Positions 14,809 through 23,695 of a stretch of 64,000 bases of DNA are shown here, in pieces. The notes beneath the pieces were generated by a model. It did not search any database, was not told the origin of the DNA, and saw only the letters and a program-made list of their open reading frames with translations. Origin of the DNA: a virus. The stretch is taken from the IMG/VR virus record IMGVR_UViG_3300034110_001068, positions 1 to 64,000 of that record. One strand, written 5' to 3'. A program made the position numbers and the translations under genes. The stretch's first letter is position 1. Every line of letters starts with the position of its first letter.

Positions 14809-15543
14809 TCAGCGTGCGTACATTCCCCACCAGAAGACATGACCGAGAATGACGATCTGCTCTTCCTGAATTTCCTGGAAGCTGTAGTCCTCATCCGGAT
14901 GCTCGTCGCGATTGAAGCTGCGCAGACGAATGCCGGTGGGCAGGCGATAGAGTTGCTTCACGCGCAACTGGCCGTTGTGATTGATCGCATAAAGGTCGCC
15001 ATCAATGATGTCGCCAATCCCGCATTTGCCGGCGTTTACGCCGACAGTGGCGCCATCACGCAGAACCGGCAACATGCTGTTGCCACGGACTGTCACGCAT
15101 TTGGCCTGGTCGAATTGCACACCGTTGTGACGCAGGCTGCGCTTGCCGAAACGCAGGCTAGAGCGCTCGCTCTCCTCGATGACGAATCTTCCTGATCCAG
15201 CAGCCAATTCAACCTCACGTAGAAAGGGCACCGACACCTCGTCATCATCGACTGGCGTGTCGTCATCCCACAGGCTTATGTCCTTGAGTTCGGCATGCAC
15301 ATCTGCGCGCGTGCCGACGGCCGCTGGCGCGACATCCGCACGCCCGCGCAACTGATCGGTGCTGACGTTGAAATACTCGGCGATCTTCGAGATGTGCTTA
15401 TCCGAAGGATCGACAATTTTCCCGCTGAGAATCCGCGAGAGCGTGGATTGAGGCACGCCGGTGCGACGGTGGAGCTCCGTGGGGGAGATCCCGTGCTGAT
15501 CGAGCAGTGCTCTTAAGACGGAGGATACGTTGCGTTTTTGCAT
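14809..15543 (-). CDS. prtR: LexA-like tailocin repressor (PrtR-type, HTH + S24 peptidase)
   Basis: A 244-aa repressor. Residues 5-65 form an XRE helix-turn-helix (SPTELHRRTGVPQSTLSRIL), and residues 105-240 an S24 peptidase. The cleavage pair is Ala115-Gly116 (ELAAGSGRF), with Ser156 (VRGNSMLPVL) and Lys196 (LRVKQLY) as the catalytic dyad, so RecA-stimulated self-cleavage should work. PrtR homologues repress R-tailocin operons. I start at the ATG at 15541-15543; another in-frame ATG at 15552 is possible and neither has a strong ribosome site. ATGC-N6-GCAT just upstream may be an autoregulatory site. Confidence 0.85.
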   Translation of the reverse strand: MQKRNVSSVLRALLDQHGISPTELHRRTGVPQSTLSRILSGKIVDPSDKHISKIAEYFNVSTDQLRGRADVAPAAVGTRADVHAELKDISLWDDDTPVDDDEVSVPFLREVELAAGSGRFVIEESERSSLRFGKRSLRHNGVQFDQAKCVTVRGNSMLPVLRDGATVGVNAGKCGIGDIIDGDLYAINHNGQLRVKQLYRLPTGIRLRSFNRDEHPDEDYSFQEIQEEQIVILGHVFWWGMYAR

Positions 15544-15701
15544 AACGCGCATAGTGCTTGAAGTTTTTTGCAAAGACAAATGCTGATTTGCATATTTCAT
15601 ATAAACTGCATTCTCATACCGACTGCAGCTCGCTTCAGGCATCGAAGCATCGGATACGATAAAACCACCACAAACCCTGGTCAGCGCTATCAGGGAATGT
15701 A

Positions 15702-15729
15702 CGGTATGCAAAGTAATCTCTGCATACCG
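15702..15729. promoter_or_regulatory. Perfect 9-bp inverted repeat, possible operator
   Basis: CGGTATGCA-N10-TGCATACCG lies in the 269-bp gap between the repressor start and the membrane protein at 15813. It carries the same TGCAT core as the array at 14654-14721. There is no U-run on either strand, which argues against a terminator. I see no gene in this gap. Confidence 0.45.
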
Positions 15730-15812
15730 AACGCCCCTTTGAAACCACAAACACCTTCATTCGTGCATTTGCTATCGCTGGGCACGCAAGAAGTTCATTG
15801 CCCCCAACACGG

Positions 15813-17810
15813 CTATTTTGCCCTCGGTTTCAGGCGTTCAAGAGCGTTTACCGCATCTTGACTGCCGTTTAGCGCAGCCTTCTGATACCAGACGCTGGCT
15901 TCGACCTTGTTTTCAACAACCCCGATCCCGGTATCATAGGCCCGCGCCAGCCAATACTGAGCTTCAGCGTTATCGGTAGCAGCTGCTTTCATATACCAGT
16001 TCACTCCTTCGCCAGGATTCTTGGCGACACCTTGCCCTTCACTGTACATTCGCCCCAGAACAAGTTGAGCCGAAACATCACCATCGACGGCCCGCCTCAA
16101 TATATTTCCGATACTTTCAGGCATGTACTTGGTGCCCATCAGAACAATCGAGGGCTGAGATTGATTGCTACTCTGGTATGCGACATCGACAGGTTGCTCA
16201 AAGACAATCCGAATTCGCTTGAAGGATTCAATATATTGACCCGATAACTGGGTAAACAAAAGCAGCCCCCCAGTACTTGGAAGAACCCGGCGAGCGTGCA
16301 GCTCATGCACTTGCCCCTGCATATCCTCCACCAGTGCTCGGCCACGTATGTCACTATCGGAATCGGAGGCAGGCTTAATAAACAAAGCGATCGACACCAG
16401 GTTTCGGCTCTGAACAGACGCAGATATCGGCACCTCCAAGAGGTAACCCTCATCGCTCTTTTTAATTTGTTTTAATACGTAATTTTGCTCTGCCAAAGGC
16501 GTTAACCGCTCACAGTTTCTCCCGTACAGCCATGGAAAAGGATCAATAGGAACGCACAAGGGCGTGACACCTTGGTCAATAGCTCCCGAAAACTCCTTCC
16601 AATAGGAGTTTCCAAGACCCGGAGCAACCCACTGACGACTGATCTTGGTACCATAGGAAGCCCAGCCAGTGCCAATAAACCAAAGAGAGAAAATCACCAG
16701 GGCGGCCAGGCGCCCGAAGCGAAACCTGGCAGCAGCCGACGCCAAAATGGCTGCACAGGCAGCGACAACAAATACAAACCCAATGTAAGCAGTCAGTATA
16801 TATCTGGAAATTCTGAAATCTGTCACTACTGGCTGAAAGGAATCGGTCCAGACGAGACTAAACGCCAAACAATTTAAAAGCGCCGTGAACGCTACCAAGC
16901 CGACCCCAACCAACAATAGAGGACGGGCATTAATTACCTTTGCAAATGCCAATCCGAGGATGGCCAACACCAGGGAACCGACCACTGCAAATGTGCCAAA
17001 ACCAGCCTGAAAGTCAGGACCCAGTAAAAAACGTCCAAACAAGGTCACCGTATAAACGAGTGCCAGGTAGCCTTTGTAGAACAAAGAACTATCACTGTGT
17101 TGCAGCGGCGTCCACCCGGTATTCGCACTTACGACCATCCGTGCGACCTGCACCAGGCAAAACAGTACAGAAACGACAGCAATTGCCCTTATACGTCCCG
17201 GCCTCAAGAGTGCTGCGAAGACCAATACTGGGAGAATCGTCATTACCGCTGGTTTCGAGACGAATAGAAAGGGTACTAACCAGGCCCATAGCGGTAGGTC
17301 ATTTTTTCGATCGCTCAATGCAAGAGCGATTACAGCGCCAATGAAGAAAACCGAAAAATAAGTAAAATTGATAAACGTACGGCTTTCAAAGTCAGCAACC
17401 ATCAAGACAGCTATAACAACCAGCAATCGTAACCCGTCGCTTTCGATAACAGCTCGAAACCGCTCGATCAAAAAAGAGCAGATTAACAGAGAGATAAGTG
17501 CAACAGACATCCAGCTATAGTAATACGGCACGGAGACTGCCGGAATTGAAAACAACGCACCTATATAAGCGACAATACGTTGCGGTAAAGGTACGTACCC
17601 CGCGTCCACAGCGAAAAAATTCTGATAAAGCGATGGAGCGTTCGCATTATCAAAATAATTAGGCCCCATTTCCGCCCACATTGCACCACCCAACAACCAA
17701 CCAGGTTGCAGGGCCAGTAAATAGACCACATGAAATAAAACTGCTGCCCAAAATAATATAGCGCCTCTCCCGAGGAAGTTATTTCTATTTGGGGATTCTA
17801 CGGATTGCAT
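15813..17810 (-). CDS. Polytopic membrane protein (GT-C-like) with C-terminal Sel1 repeats
   Basis: A 665-aa protein. About residues 15-390 hold some ten to eleven hydrophobic helices with a large early loop (MWAEMGPNYFDNANAPSLYQ), a layout like phage and O-antigen GtrC-type glycosyltransferases. Residues of about 430-580 look periplasmic, and residues of about 590-660 carry two Sel1 repeats (AQLVLGRMYSEGQGVAKNP; AQYWLARAYDTGIGVVENK). AGGGAA precedes the ATG. It is A+T-richer than the tail genes and faces away from the 18273-25450 operon, with which it may act in O-antigen modification. Enzymatic activity is inferred, not shown by motifs. Confidence 0.72.
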   Translation of the reverse strand: MQSVESPNRNNFLGRGAILFWAAVLFHVVYLLALQPGWLLGGAMWAEMGPNYFDNANAPSLYQNFFAVDAGYVPLPQRIVAYIGALFSIPAVSVPYYYSWMSVALISLLICSFLIERFRAVIESDGLRLLVVIAVLMVADFESRTFINFTYFSVFFIGAVIALALSDRKNDLPLWAWLVPFLFVSKPAVMTILPVLVFAALLRPGRIRAIAVVSVLFCLVQVARMVVSANTGWTPLQHSDSSLFYKGYLALVYTVTLFGRFLLGPDFQAGFGTFAVVGSLVLAILGLAFAKVINARPLLLVGVGLVAFTALLNCLAFSLVWTDSFQPVVTDFRISRYILTAYIGFVFVVAACAAILASAAARFRFGRLAALVIFSLWFIGTGWASYGTKISRQWVAPGLGNSYWKEFSGAIDQGVTPLCVPIDPFPWLYGRNCERLTPLAEQNYVLKQIKKSDEGYLLEVPISASVQSRNLVSIALFIKPASDSDSDIRGRALVEDMQGQVHELHARRVLPSTGGLLLFTQLSGQYIESFKRIRIVFEQPVDVAYQSSNQSQPSIVLMGTKYMPESIGNILRRAVDGDVSAQLVLGRMYSEGQGVAKNPGEGVNWYMKAAATDNAEAQYWLARAYDTGIGVVENKVEASVWYQKAALNGSQDAVNALERLKPRAK

Positions 17811-18175
17811 AAAAAATTCCCTGGTTGAAAATCAGACAAAACTTCCGAAAAAATCAGAGCAGCCTATTCGCTGAGGACATCACCGTCCACCGCCCCCCTT
17901 TTCTGGGGCAGCAGATCAAGGCGCTCATCCCCCCTGCGATGCGCGGGATGATACCTGCCAACCCTGCTTGTGGCTAACACAAGTCGAAGCAATTTGCTGA
18001 AGCAGACCAGGAGTAATCGGGCTCTGGCTTTGCATTAATGGATGCCAAAATCTGATCTACGGCAAATGAATTGCTCCTGTCACCGGATTTCCACAACCAC
18101 GAGTCGAAGCCGGACCTCAGTTCATCGCTAGCTCGTCCCGCGTCTGAAACGGGCAGATTTGGCCACTCACAGGCC

Positions 18176-18204
18176 TTCTAAAGCGCCGTTCCAAGACGTA
18201 TAAT
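18176..18204 (+). promoter_or_regulatory. Sigma-70 promoter of the decoration operon; 462-bp gap
   Basis: TATAAT at 18199-18204 matches the -10 consensus fully, with TTCTAA 17 bp upstream (3 of 6 matches to -35). It would start transcription about 62 nt before the first gene. The rest of the divergent gap 17811-18272 shows no gene, no LexA box and no JUMPstart/ops element. Confidence 0.6.
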
Positions 18205-18272
18205 CGCGACACTTCAAAGCGTGCTGCCCCCTAGTAGCTTTCGATATCAACCAAGTACATGGCGAGGACATC

Positions 18273-19946
18273 TTGCAAATAATCATTCCAATGTCAGGCT
18301 TTGGTGAACGGTTCCGCCGTGCCGGTTATACCGTTCCAAAACCGCTAATTGAAATAGACGGCAAGCCTATCATTGCACATGTTCTAGATATGTTCCCTGG
18401 TGAGCAGGACGTCATTTTTATTTGCAATCAGGATCATCTTGATAACTCCGACTACCGTATGGAGTCGCTCCTGAAGAATCTTTGCCCGACGGGTAAAATC
18501 ATCGGCATACCTGCGCATAAACTCGGGCCTGTCTATGCTGTTCGCCAAATTGAGCACTTGATCAAACTCGACAGCCCGGTCGTGGTTAACTATTGTGACT
18601 TTACCTGTTACTGGGATTGGCCGCATTTTAAGAGCTTTGTAAAAACCACAGGCTGCGCCGGTGCAATACCTGCCTACAAAGGATTCCACCCCCACTCGCT
18701 GGGCAGCACTAATTATGCCTATATTCGAGAAACTTTAGGCGCTGTACAGGACATTCAGGAAAAACAGCCTTACACCAATAATCGAATGGATGAGTATGCT
18801 TCCAGTGGTACCTATTACTTCGACTCAGGCAGGACGATGATCGATGCGTTCCGGCAAACCATGGACCAGCAACTCAACGTCAATGGAGAATATTATGTCA
18901 GTCTGGCCTACAAGCCGTTACTGGCCGACAGCCGTTCTGTAATGGTTTATCCGCTCCAGCACTTCATGCAGTGGGGCACACCCGATGACGTCAGAGAGTA
19001 TAACGGCTGGTCTACAGCATTCAGAAAGATGAACCAGCTGTCCGCCCCTCTCTCTGCCCCACCCGCCGGCGCGCTGATCATTCCAATGGCCGGTATGGGT
19101 CAACGTTTTGCCAACGAAGGTTATGCGCTGACTAAACCCCTGATACCTGTTTCAGGCAAAACCATGGTCAATCAGGCAACCGACGATTTGCCTAAAGCCA
19201 AACATCATGCATTCGTCATTCGCCAAGACATGCCGGGATATGCCGAAACCGCGGAGCAACTTGAAGGTCTGTATCCTGGCACGGTAATCAAGACAATTCC
19301 GAACGTTACACAGGGGCAGGCCTGCACAGCGTTACTCGGTCTTGATGCACTTGAGAGCGCCATTGGGCATATTGACGGTCCTATTACTTTCGGCGCCTGT
19401 GATAACGGTGCTCTTTATGATGAACAGGCGTTTCGAACCCTGATCGACAATCCTGAAGTGGACGTAATTGTCTGGGGCGTGAGAGGCCATGCAAATGCGA
19501 TCCGTCAGCCACAAATGTACGGCTGGATCGACTCGGAGAATGGCCGCATTCTTCGTGTTTCGGTGAAGACACCACTGGCGTCTCCAGAAACAGACCCGAT
19601 CATCCTCGGAACATTCACTTTCCGACGTGCAGAAGACTTCCGTTTGGCAATCTCTAATTTGATTCAGAGAGATGGTCGTATCAACGGCGAGTTTTATATT
19701 GACTCTGTTATCAATGACGCAATTGAAACAGGCCTGCGTTGCGAGCTGTTTGAGGTAGATAGCTTTCTATCGTGGGGCACCCCGAACGATCTGCGCACGT
19801 TTGAATATTGGCAATCCTGCTTTCACAAATGGCCAAGCCACCCTTATCGATTGCAGAACGACGCACGAATTCCACCGCAAGCCGTTGTAGAGCTGGAATC
19901 GCGTTACCAAGCGATACTACCCGAACTCCCTGGCTCAAACGTATGA
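18273..19946 (+). CDS. Tandem two-domain nucleotidyltransferase
   Basis: A 557-aa protein made of two homologous NTP-transferase domains. Domain 1 (about 1-250) has IIIPMSGFGERFRRAG and VPKPLIEIDGKPII; domain 2 (about 262-540) has LIIPMAGMGQRFANEG and TKPLIPVSGKTMVN. Both end in WGTP(D/N)D(V/L)R. The glycine-rich NTP loop and the KPLI lysine motif suggest both halves are active, each making a nucleotide-activated compound from a phosphate ester. The substrate is unknown; alditol or short polyol phosphates would fit the neighbours. The start is TTG, with GAGG 7 nt upstream. It begins a fully coupled operon. Confidence 0.78.
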   Translation: MQIIIPMSGFGERFRRAGYTVPKPLIEIDGKPIIAHVLDMFPGEQDVIFICNQDHLDNSDYRMESLLKNLCPTGKIIGIPAHKLGPVYAVRQIEHLIKLDSPVVVNYCDFTCYWDWPHFKSFVKTTGCAGAIPAYKGFHPHSLGSTNYAYIRETLGAVQDIQEKQPYTNNRMDEYASSGTYYFDSGRTMIDAFRQTMDQQLNVNGEYYVSLAYKPLLADSRSVMVYPLQHFMQWGTPDDVREYNGWSTAFRKMNQLSAPLSAPPAGALIIPMAGMGQRFANEGYALTKPLIPVSGKTMVNQATDDLPKAKHHAFVIRQDMPGYAETAEQLEGLYPGTVIKTIPNVTQGQACTALLGLDALESAIGHIDGPITFGACDNGALYDEQAFRTLIDNPEVDVIVWGVRGHANAIRQPQMYGWIDSENGRILRVSVKTPLASPETDPIILGTFTFRRAEDFRLAISNLIQRDGRINGEFYIDSVINDAIETGLRCELFEVDSFLSWGTPNDLRTFEYWQSCFHKWPSHPYRLQNDARIPPQAVVELESRYQAILPELPGSNV

Positions 19947-20347
19947 TCCTCCGCGAGCTTAAGGTTTTTTTAATCGTTGGAATCTTGACCGTTCTCATCG
20001 ATTTCCTGACCTACCGCGCCATTATCTGGACCGCGCGACTGGATATCGACATGGCCAAAGCAGCTGGTTTTCTGGCAGGTACCTTATTCGCCTACGTTGC
20101 AAACAGGAGATGGACGTTTGATCAAAGGGAACATGCGCCCGGGAGCGCATGGCGCTTTATACCGCTTTACGCGATCACTTTGGGCGCCAACGTCTGGGTA
20201 AACTCGATGTGCCTGAGTCTGCTCCACTCCTTGCCCGGTTCAATCCAGATGTCGTTTCTGGTCGCCACGGCAATGTCCGCCGCGCTCAACTTTCTGGGAA
20301 TGAAGCTCTATGTGTTCAAAGCGCACACTACTAAGGAGAGGTCATGA
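19943..20347 (+). CDS. gtrA: GtrA-family membrane flippase
   Basis: A 134-aa protein with four transmembrane helices and GtrA hallmarks (FLIVGILTVLIDFLTYRAII, FAYVANRRWTFD, ALNFLGMKLYVF). GtrA proteins move undecaprenyl-phosphate-linked sugars across the inner membrane for O-antigen modification. It begins at ATG 19943 in an ATGA overlap with the nucleotidyltransferase stop, and its own stop overlaps the start of the GT2 gene the same way. Confidence 0.9.
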   Translation: MILRELKVFLIVGILTVLIDFLTYRAIIWTARLDIDMAKAAGFLAGTLFAYVANRRWTFDQREHAPGSAWRFIPLYAITLGANVWVNSMCLSLLHSLPGSIQMSFLVATAMSAALNFLGMKLYVFKAHTTKERS

Positions 20348-21042
20348 AGTTCTCGCTCGTCATTCCCTGCTATAACGAGTCGGCCAGTTTGCCGTTATTG
20401 CTTGAACGCTGCAAAGGCCTGGTTGCGCAAAAGGGCGTAGAGGTCATTTTGGTCGATAACGGATCGACCGATAGCACACCGCAAGTACTGGAAAGCCTGC
20501 TACCTGCTTACCCAGGTTGCAGAAGCGTGCGAGTCGACGTTAATCATGGATATGGCCACGGTATTCTCTGTGGTTTGCGTGCGGCCGAAGGCGACGTTCT
20601 CGGATGGACGCACGCAGATCTACAAACCGATCCAATGGACGCACTGCGTGGGCTAGCTATCTTTGATCAGTATGGACCGGAAATTTTCGTCAAGGGTCGT
20701 CGCTTTGGTCGCCCCTTAGCGGACGTCGCGTTCACGTTTGGCATGAGCGTCTTCGAAACCATTCTGCTGGGTAAACCCATGTGGGATATCAACGCTCAAC
20801 CCACCATGTTTTCGAGAGACTTCTTTGCGCGTTGGGAGTCAGCTCCTGCAGATTTTGCACTGGATTTATATGCCTACCATCTGGCACAGGCCGAAGGACT
20901 GAAAATTCATCGATTTGCGGTTCGCTTTGGTGAGCGCCACCATGGTGTATCCCACTGGAACGTCAACTGGGCTGCTAAAAGAAAGTTTATCCGCAGAACT
21001 ATCGATTTCAGCTTGCAACTTAAAAAGAGTCTAAGGAAATGA
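20344..21042 (+). CDS. Glycosyltransferase family 2 (GtrB/dolichol-phosphate-transferase-like)
   Basis: A 232-aa GT2 enzyme. It has KFSLVIPCYNESASLPLLLE at the N-terminus, ILVDNGSTDSTPQVL, the HADLQTDP element in the DxD position and GRRFGRPLADVAF. It lacks the C-terminal membrane helices of classical GtrB, so it may be peripheral. The likely job is transfer of the activated group to undecaprenyl phosphate on the cytoplasmic face for flipping by GtrA. AGGAGAGG precedes the ATG. Confidence 0.85.
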   Translation: MKFSLVIPCYNESASLPLLLERCKGLVAQKGVEVILVDNGSTDSTPQVLESLLPAYPGCRSVRVDVNHGYGHGILCGLRAAEGDVLGWTHADLQTDPMDALRGLAIFDQYGPEIFVKGRRFGRPLADVAFTFGMSVFETILLGKPMWDINAQPTMFSRDFFARWESAPADFALDLYAYHLAQAEGLKIHRFAVRFGERHHGVSHWNVNWAAKRKFIRRTIDFSLQLKKSLRK

Positions 21043-21644
21043 AGCTCATCTCGCATCGGCGTAACACTCGCCAAGAACTCAATGCCACTGATGGAAAATA
21101 CGGTATTGAAGTCGACATCCGCAGCTTCGGAAATGAGCTGGTCATCCACCACGACCCCTATACAAAGGGTGAGTCGTTCGAGGAGTGGGTTAATGACTAT
21201 CGTCACGGTACGCTGATTCTGAACGTGAAGGAAGAAGGACTGGAGGCGCGCCTGATTGCGCTGATGAAAGAAAAGGCAATTGAGGATTACTTCTTTCTGG
21301 ATCAGTCATTTCCGTTCCTGATCAAGTGGTCCAAAGCGGGTGAACGCCGATGTGCTGTGCGTGTATCAGAGTTTGAGTCCATTGAAACAGCTTTGACACT
21401 TGCCGGAAAAATCGAATGGGTATGGGTCGACTGTTTTTCCCGCTTTCCGCTCAGTAATGAAGACGCCACGCGCTTGCAGAATGCTGGCTTTAAGCTGTGC
21501 CTGGTATCTCCAGAATTGCAAGGCCGGGATGCAGAGTCGGAAATCCCGTTACTGATAAACATGCTGAGTGAACGGAACATTGTTGCGGAAGCTGTCTGCA
21601 CCAAAAGACCTGATTTGTGGGAAAAATTGGCGACGAAGGCATGA
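21039..21644 (+). CDS. GDPD-like (glycerophosphodiester phosphodiesterase fold) protein
   Basis: A 201-aa protein with a shortened GDPD/PI-PLC-type barrel: MKLISHRRNTRQEL, GIEVDIRSFGNELVIHHDPY and LILNVKEEG. His6, the ExD pair and the HHD motif sit where GDPD metal ligands and catalytic His residues occur, so activity is plausible. Family length is usually 240-300 aa, so this is short. It might hydrolyse a glycerophosphodiester or, as lyase-type relatives do, form a cyclic phosphate. ATGA overlap with the GT2 gene. Confidence 0.72.
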   Translation: MKLISHRRNTRQELNATDGKYGIEVDIRSFGNELVIHHDPYTKGESFEEWVNDYRHGTLILNVKEEGLEARLIALMKEKAIEDYFFLDQSFPFLIKWSKAGERRCAVRVSEFESIETALTLAGKIEWVWVDCFSRFPLSNEDATRLQNAGFKLCLVSPELQGRDAESEIPLLINMLSERNIVAEAVCTKRPDLWEKLATKA

Positions 21645-23695
21645 AATCAAAGCTATTTATCCACCCGCTCTTCCTGATCGGTCTGGCACTGCGCATTCTG
21701 CTCATACTGTGTATCGCTCCCGCGTCAATGACAAATTGGTATGTGCCCTTTCTGGATACCAGCGTTAGTACATTGACAATTGACCCGTGGGCTACGTGGC
21801 TTGAACAAGGTGGCGATATCGCTGCGTTTCCCTATGGTTACGTTATGTGGACAGCCTTCACGCCTTTGATAGCGCTATGCAAGCTCCTTTCAATACCGCT
21901 TTCTGTGGGTTATGGCCTGACTTTGTTTGGCACCGACCTGCTATTATTGATCGTTTTGCAAAAACTGATCCCAAATCGCGATCGCTTGCTGCTGGCAGTC
22001 TATTGGTTGTCGCCCATAGTGATAGTGGGCAGCTATGTACTGGGCTTTAACGACTTGATTCCAGTGCTTCTTCTTGCTGGCTCACTCTACTTTATCAAAC
22101 GTGCCCGATTGGTTATCGCGGGACTGATATTTGTCTGTGCGGTATCTGCGAAACTCAGTATGGTACTGGCCCTGCCTTTTTTCCTCGTTTACTTGCAACA
22201 CAACCGACCACTACGTCAGTTTTTACCGCGTTTTCTAATCGCCCTTGCGGTGGGTGCCTTTGTCACGATATTGCCATTCCTTCTGTTCAGTTCCGGTTTG
22301 AGCATGCTTTACAACAACCCGGAAATTCAAAAGGTCTACAAGCTAACTATCAGCATCAACGAAAATAACCTCCTGTACATCGTACCGCTTGCATACTTAT
22401 TGATGATTTATGCAACATGGAGAATTAAACGGCCTAACTTTGAACTCTTTCACTCAACACTAGGCGTCGTTTTTTTACTTGTGGTGCTCATGACACCTGC
22501 GTCACCTGGCTGGTTTATCTGGGTCATTCCTTCTCTGGTAGCTTACCAGGCAGCCAGTGATCGGATTGCTATTGTGATTACCGGAGTTTTTTCGCTGCTC
22601 TACGTCGCAAGCTCGGCGCTGATCATCTCTGATCTCGGTGTAGCCGCTCAGCAAGCGACCTGGTTACCGCAAGTCGTCAGCCAGTGGTTGCTAAACGGCA
22701 AGTTGTCTTCTCTGATTCATACAGCCATGGTTGCGACGGGCATTATTCTGACCCTTCGTATATGGCGTGAATCTGTCAGTCGCAACGATTATTTCAGACT
22801 GAGTCGAAAGCCTTTCGTCATTGGTGTGGCTGGAGATTCCGGGGCAGGCAAAGATACCTTTTCAGACGCCATCAAAGGTCTGTTCGGGGGCCACTCGGTA
22901 GCGACGCTATCTGGCGACGACTACCATCTATGGGATCGTCAGAAACCAATGTGGCAAGTGATGACCCACTTGAACCCGATGGCCAACGACCTCGAAGGTT
23001 TCGCCAATGATCTGATATCACTGACGGACTCAAAACCCATCCACTCTCGTCACTATGACCACCATACGGGTCGCATGAGCCGTCCCTTCGTCATCAACAG
23101 CAATGACTTCATCATTGCAAGTGGTTTGCACGCTCTGTACTTACCGATCTTGCGCGAATGCTACAACTTGAGTGTTTACTTGGATATCGATGAGGATTTG
23201 AGGCGCCATTTCAAGCTTCAACGTGATGTACACCAGCGCGGACATACGGAAGAAAAGGTGCTCTCGTCTTTCGCTCGCAGAGAACCCGATTCCGCGCGTT
23301 TTATACGCCCTCAGGCGGCACATGCAGATCTCGTATTGTCCTTGCAACCGATACACCCGCGTATTCTCGATGGGGCAGACATAGAACGTCTTCTGCACTT
23401 CAAGATTGTGGCCCGTTCGTGCAATGGCTTGAACGAGATGTCCCTGGTCCGGGTGCTGGTCGGGGTTTGTGGGCTGCATGTCGATATGTCGACCAATGAC
23501 GATGCGACTCAAGTAGAGCTGACTATCGAAGGCGAAACCTCTGCTCAGGATATTGAGATGGCAGCGAGGATGATCTGTCCAAGGATCTTCGAGTTTCTGG
23601 ATCTGACGCCCCAATGGCAGGATGGCGTAATGGGGCTGATGCAATTGATCACCCTCTCTCACATCAATCAAGCACTCACGAAACGGTTTATATAG
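21641..23695 (+). CDS. Membrane glycosyltransferase fused to a P-loop kinase
   Basis: A 684-aa fusion. Residues of about 1-380 contain around ten hydrophobic helices in a GT-C-like arrangement with a periplasmic loop near the start (WATWLEQGGDIAAFPYGYVM). From about residue 390 there is a cytoplasmic uridine kinase/phosphoribulokinase-like domain with Walker A GVAGDSGAGKDTFSDAI, then LSGDDYHLWDR and LHALYLPILRECYNLSVYLD. A short C-terminal extension follows. The start at 21641 overlaps the previous stop as ATGA. Fusing a transferase with a small-molecule kinase suggests that the phosphorylated precursor of the transferred group is made at the membrane. I know no characterised protein with this order. 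Confidence 0.76.
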   Translation: MKSKLFIHPLFLIGLALRILLILCIAPASMTNWYVPFLDTSVSTLTIDPWATWLEQGGDIAAFPYGYVMWTAFTPLIALCKLLSIPLSVGYGLTLFGTDLLLLIVLQKLIPNRDRLLLAVYWLSPIVIVGSYVLGFNDLIPVLLLAGSLYFIKRARLVIAGLIFVCAVSAKLSMVLALPFFLVYLQHNRPLRQFLPRFLIALAVGAFVTILPFLLFSSGLSMLYNNPEIQKVYKLTISINENNLLYIVPLAYLLMIYATWRIKRPNFELFHSTLGVVFLLVVLMTPASPGWFIWVIPSLVAYQAASDRIAIVITGVFSLLYVASSALIISDLGVAAQQATWLPQVVSQWLLNGKLSSLIHTAMVATGIILTLRIWRESVSRNDYFRLSRKPFVIGVAGDSGAGKDTFSDAIKGLFGGHSVATLSGDDYHLWDRQKPMWQVMTHLNPMANDLEGFANDLISLTDSKPIHSRHYDHHTGRMSRPFVINSNDFIIASGLHALYLPILRECYNLSVYLDIDEDLRRHFKLQRDVHQRGHTEEKVLSSFARREPDSARFIRPQAAHADLVLSLQPIHPRILDGADIERLLHFKIVARSCNGLNEMSLVRVLVGVCGLHVDMSTNDDATQVELTIEGETSAQDIEMAARMICPRIFEFLDLTPQWQDGVMGLMQLITLSHINQALTKRFI

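Noticed and set aside
18001-18272. JUMPstart/ops element upstream of the decoration operon
   Set aside because: No GGCGGTAGCGTG-like core is present; only a sigma-70-type promoter could be supported.
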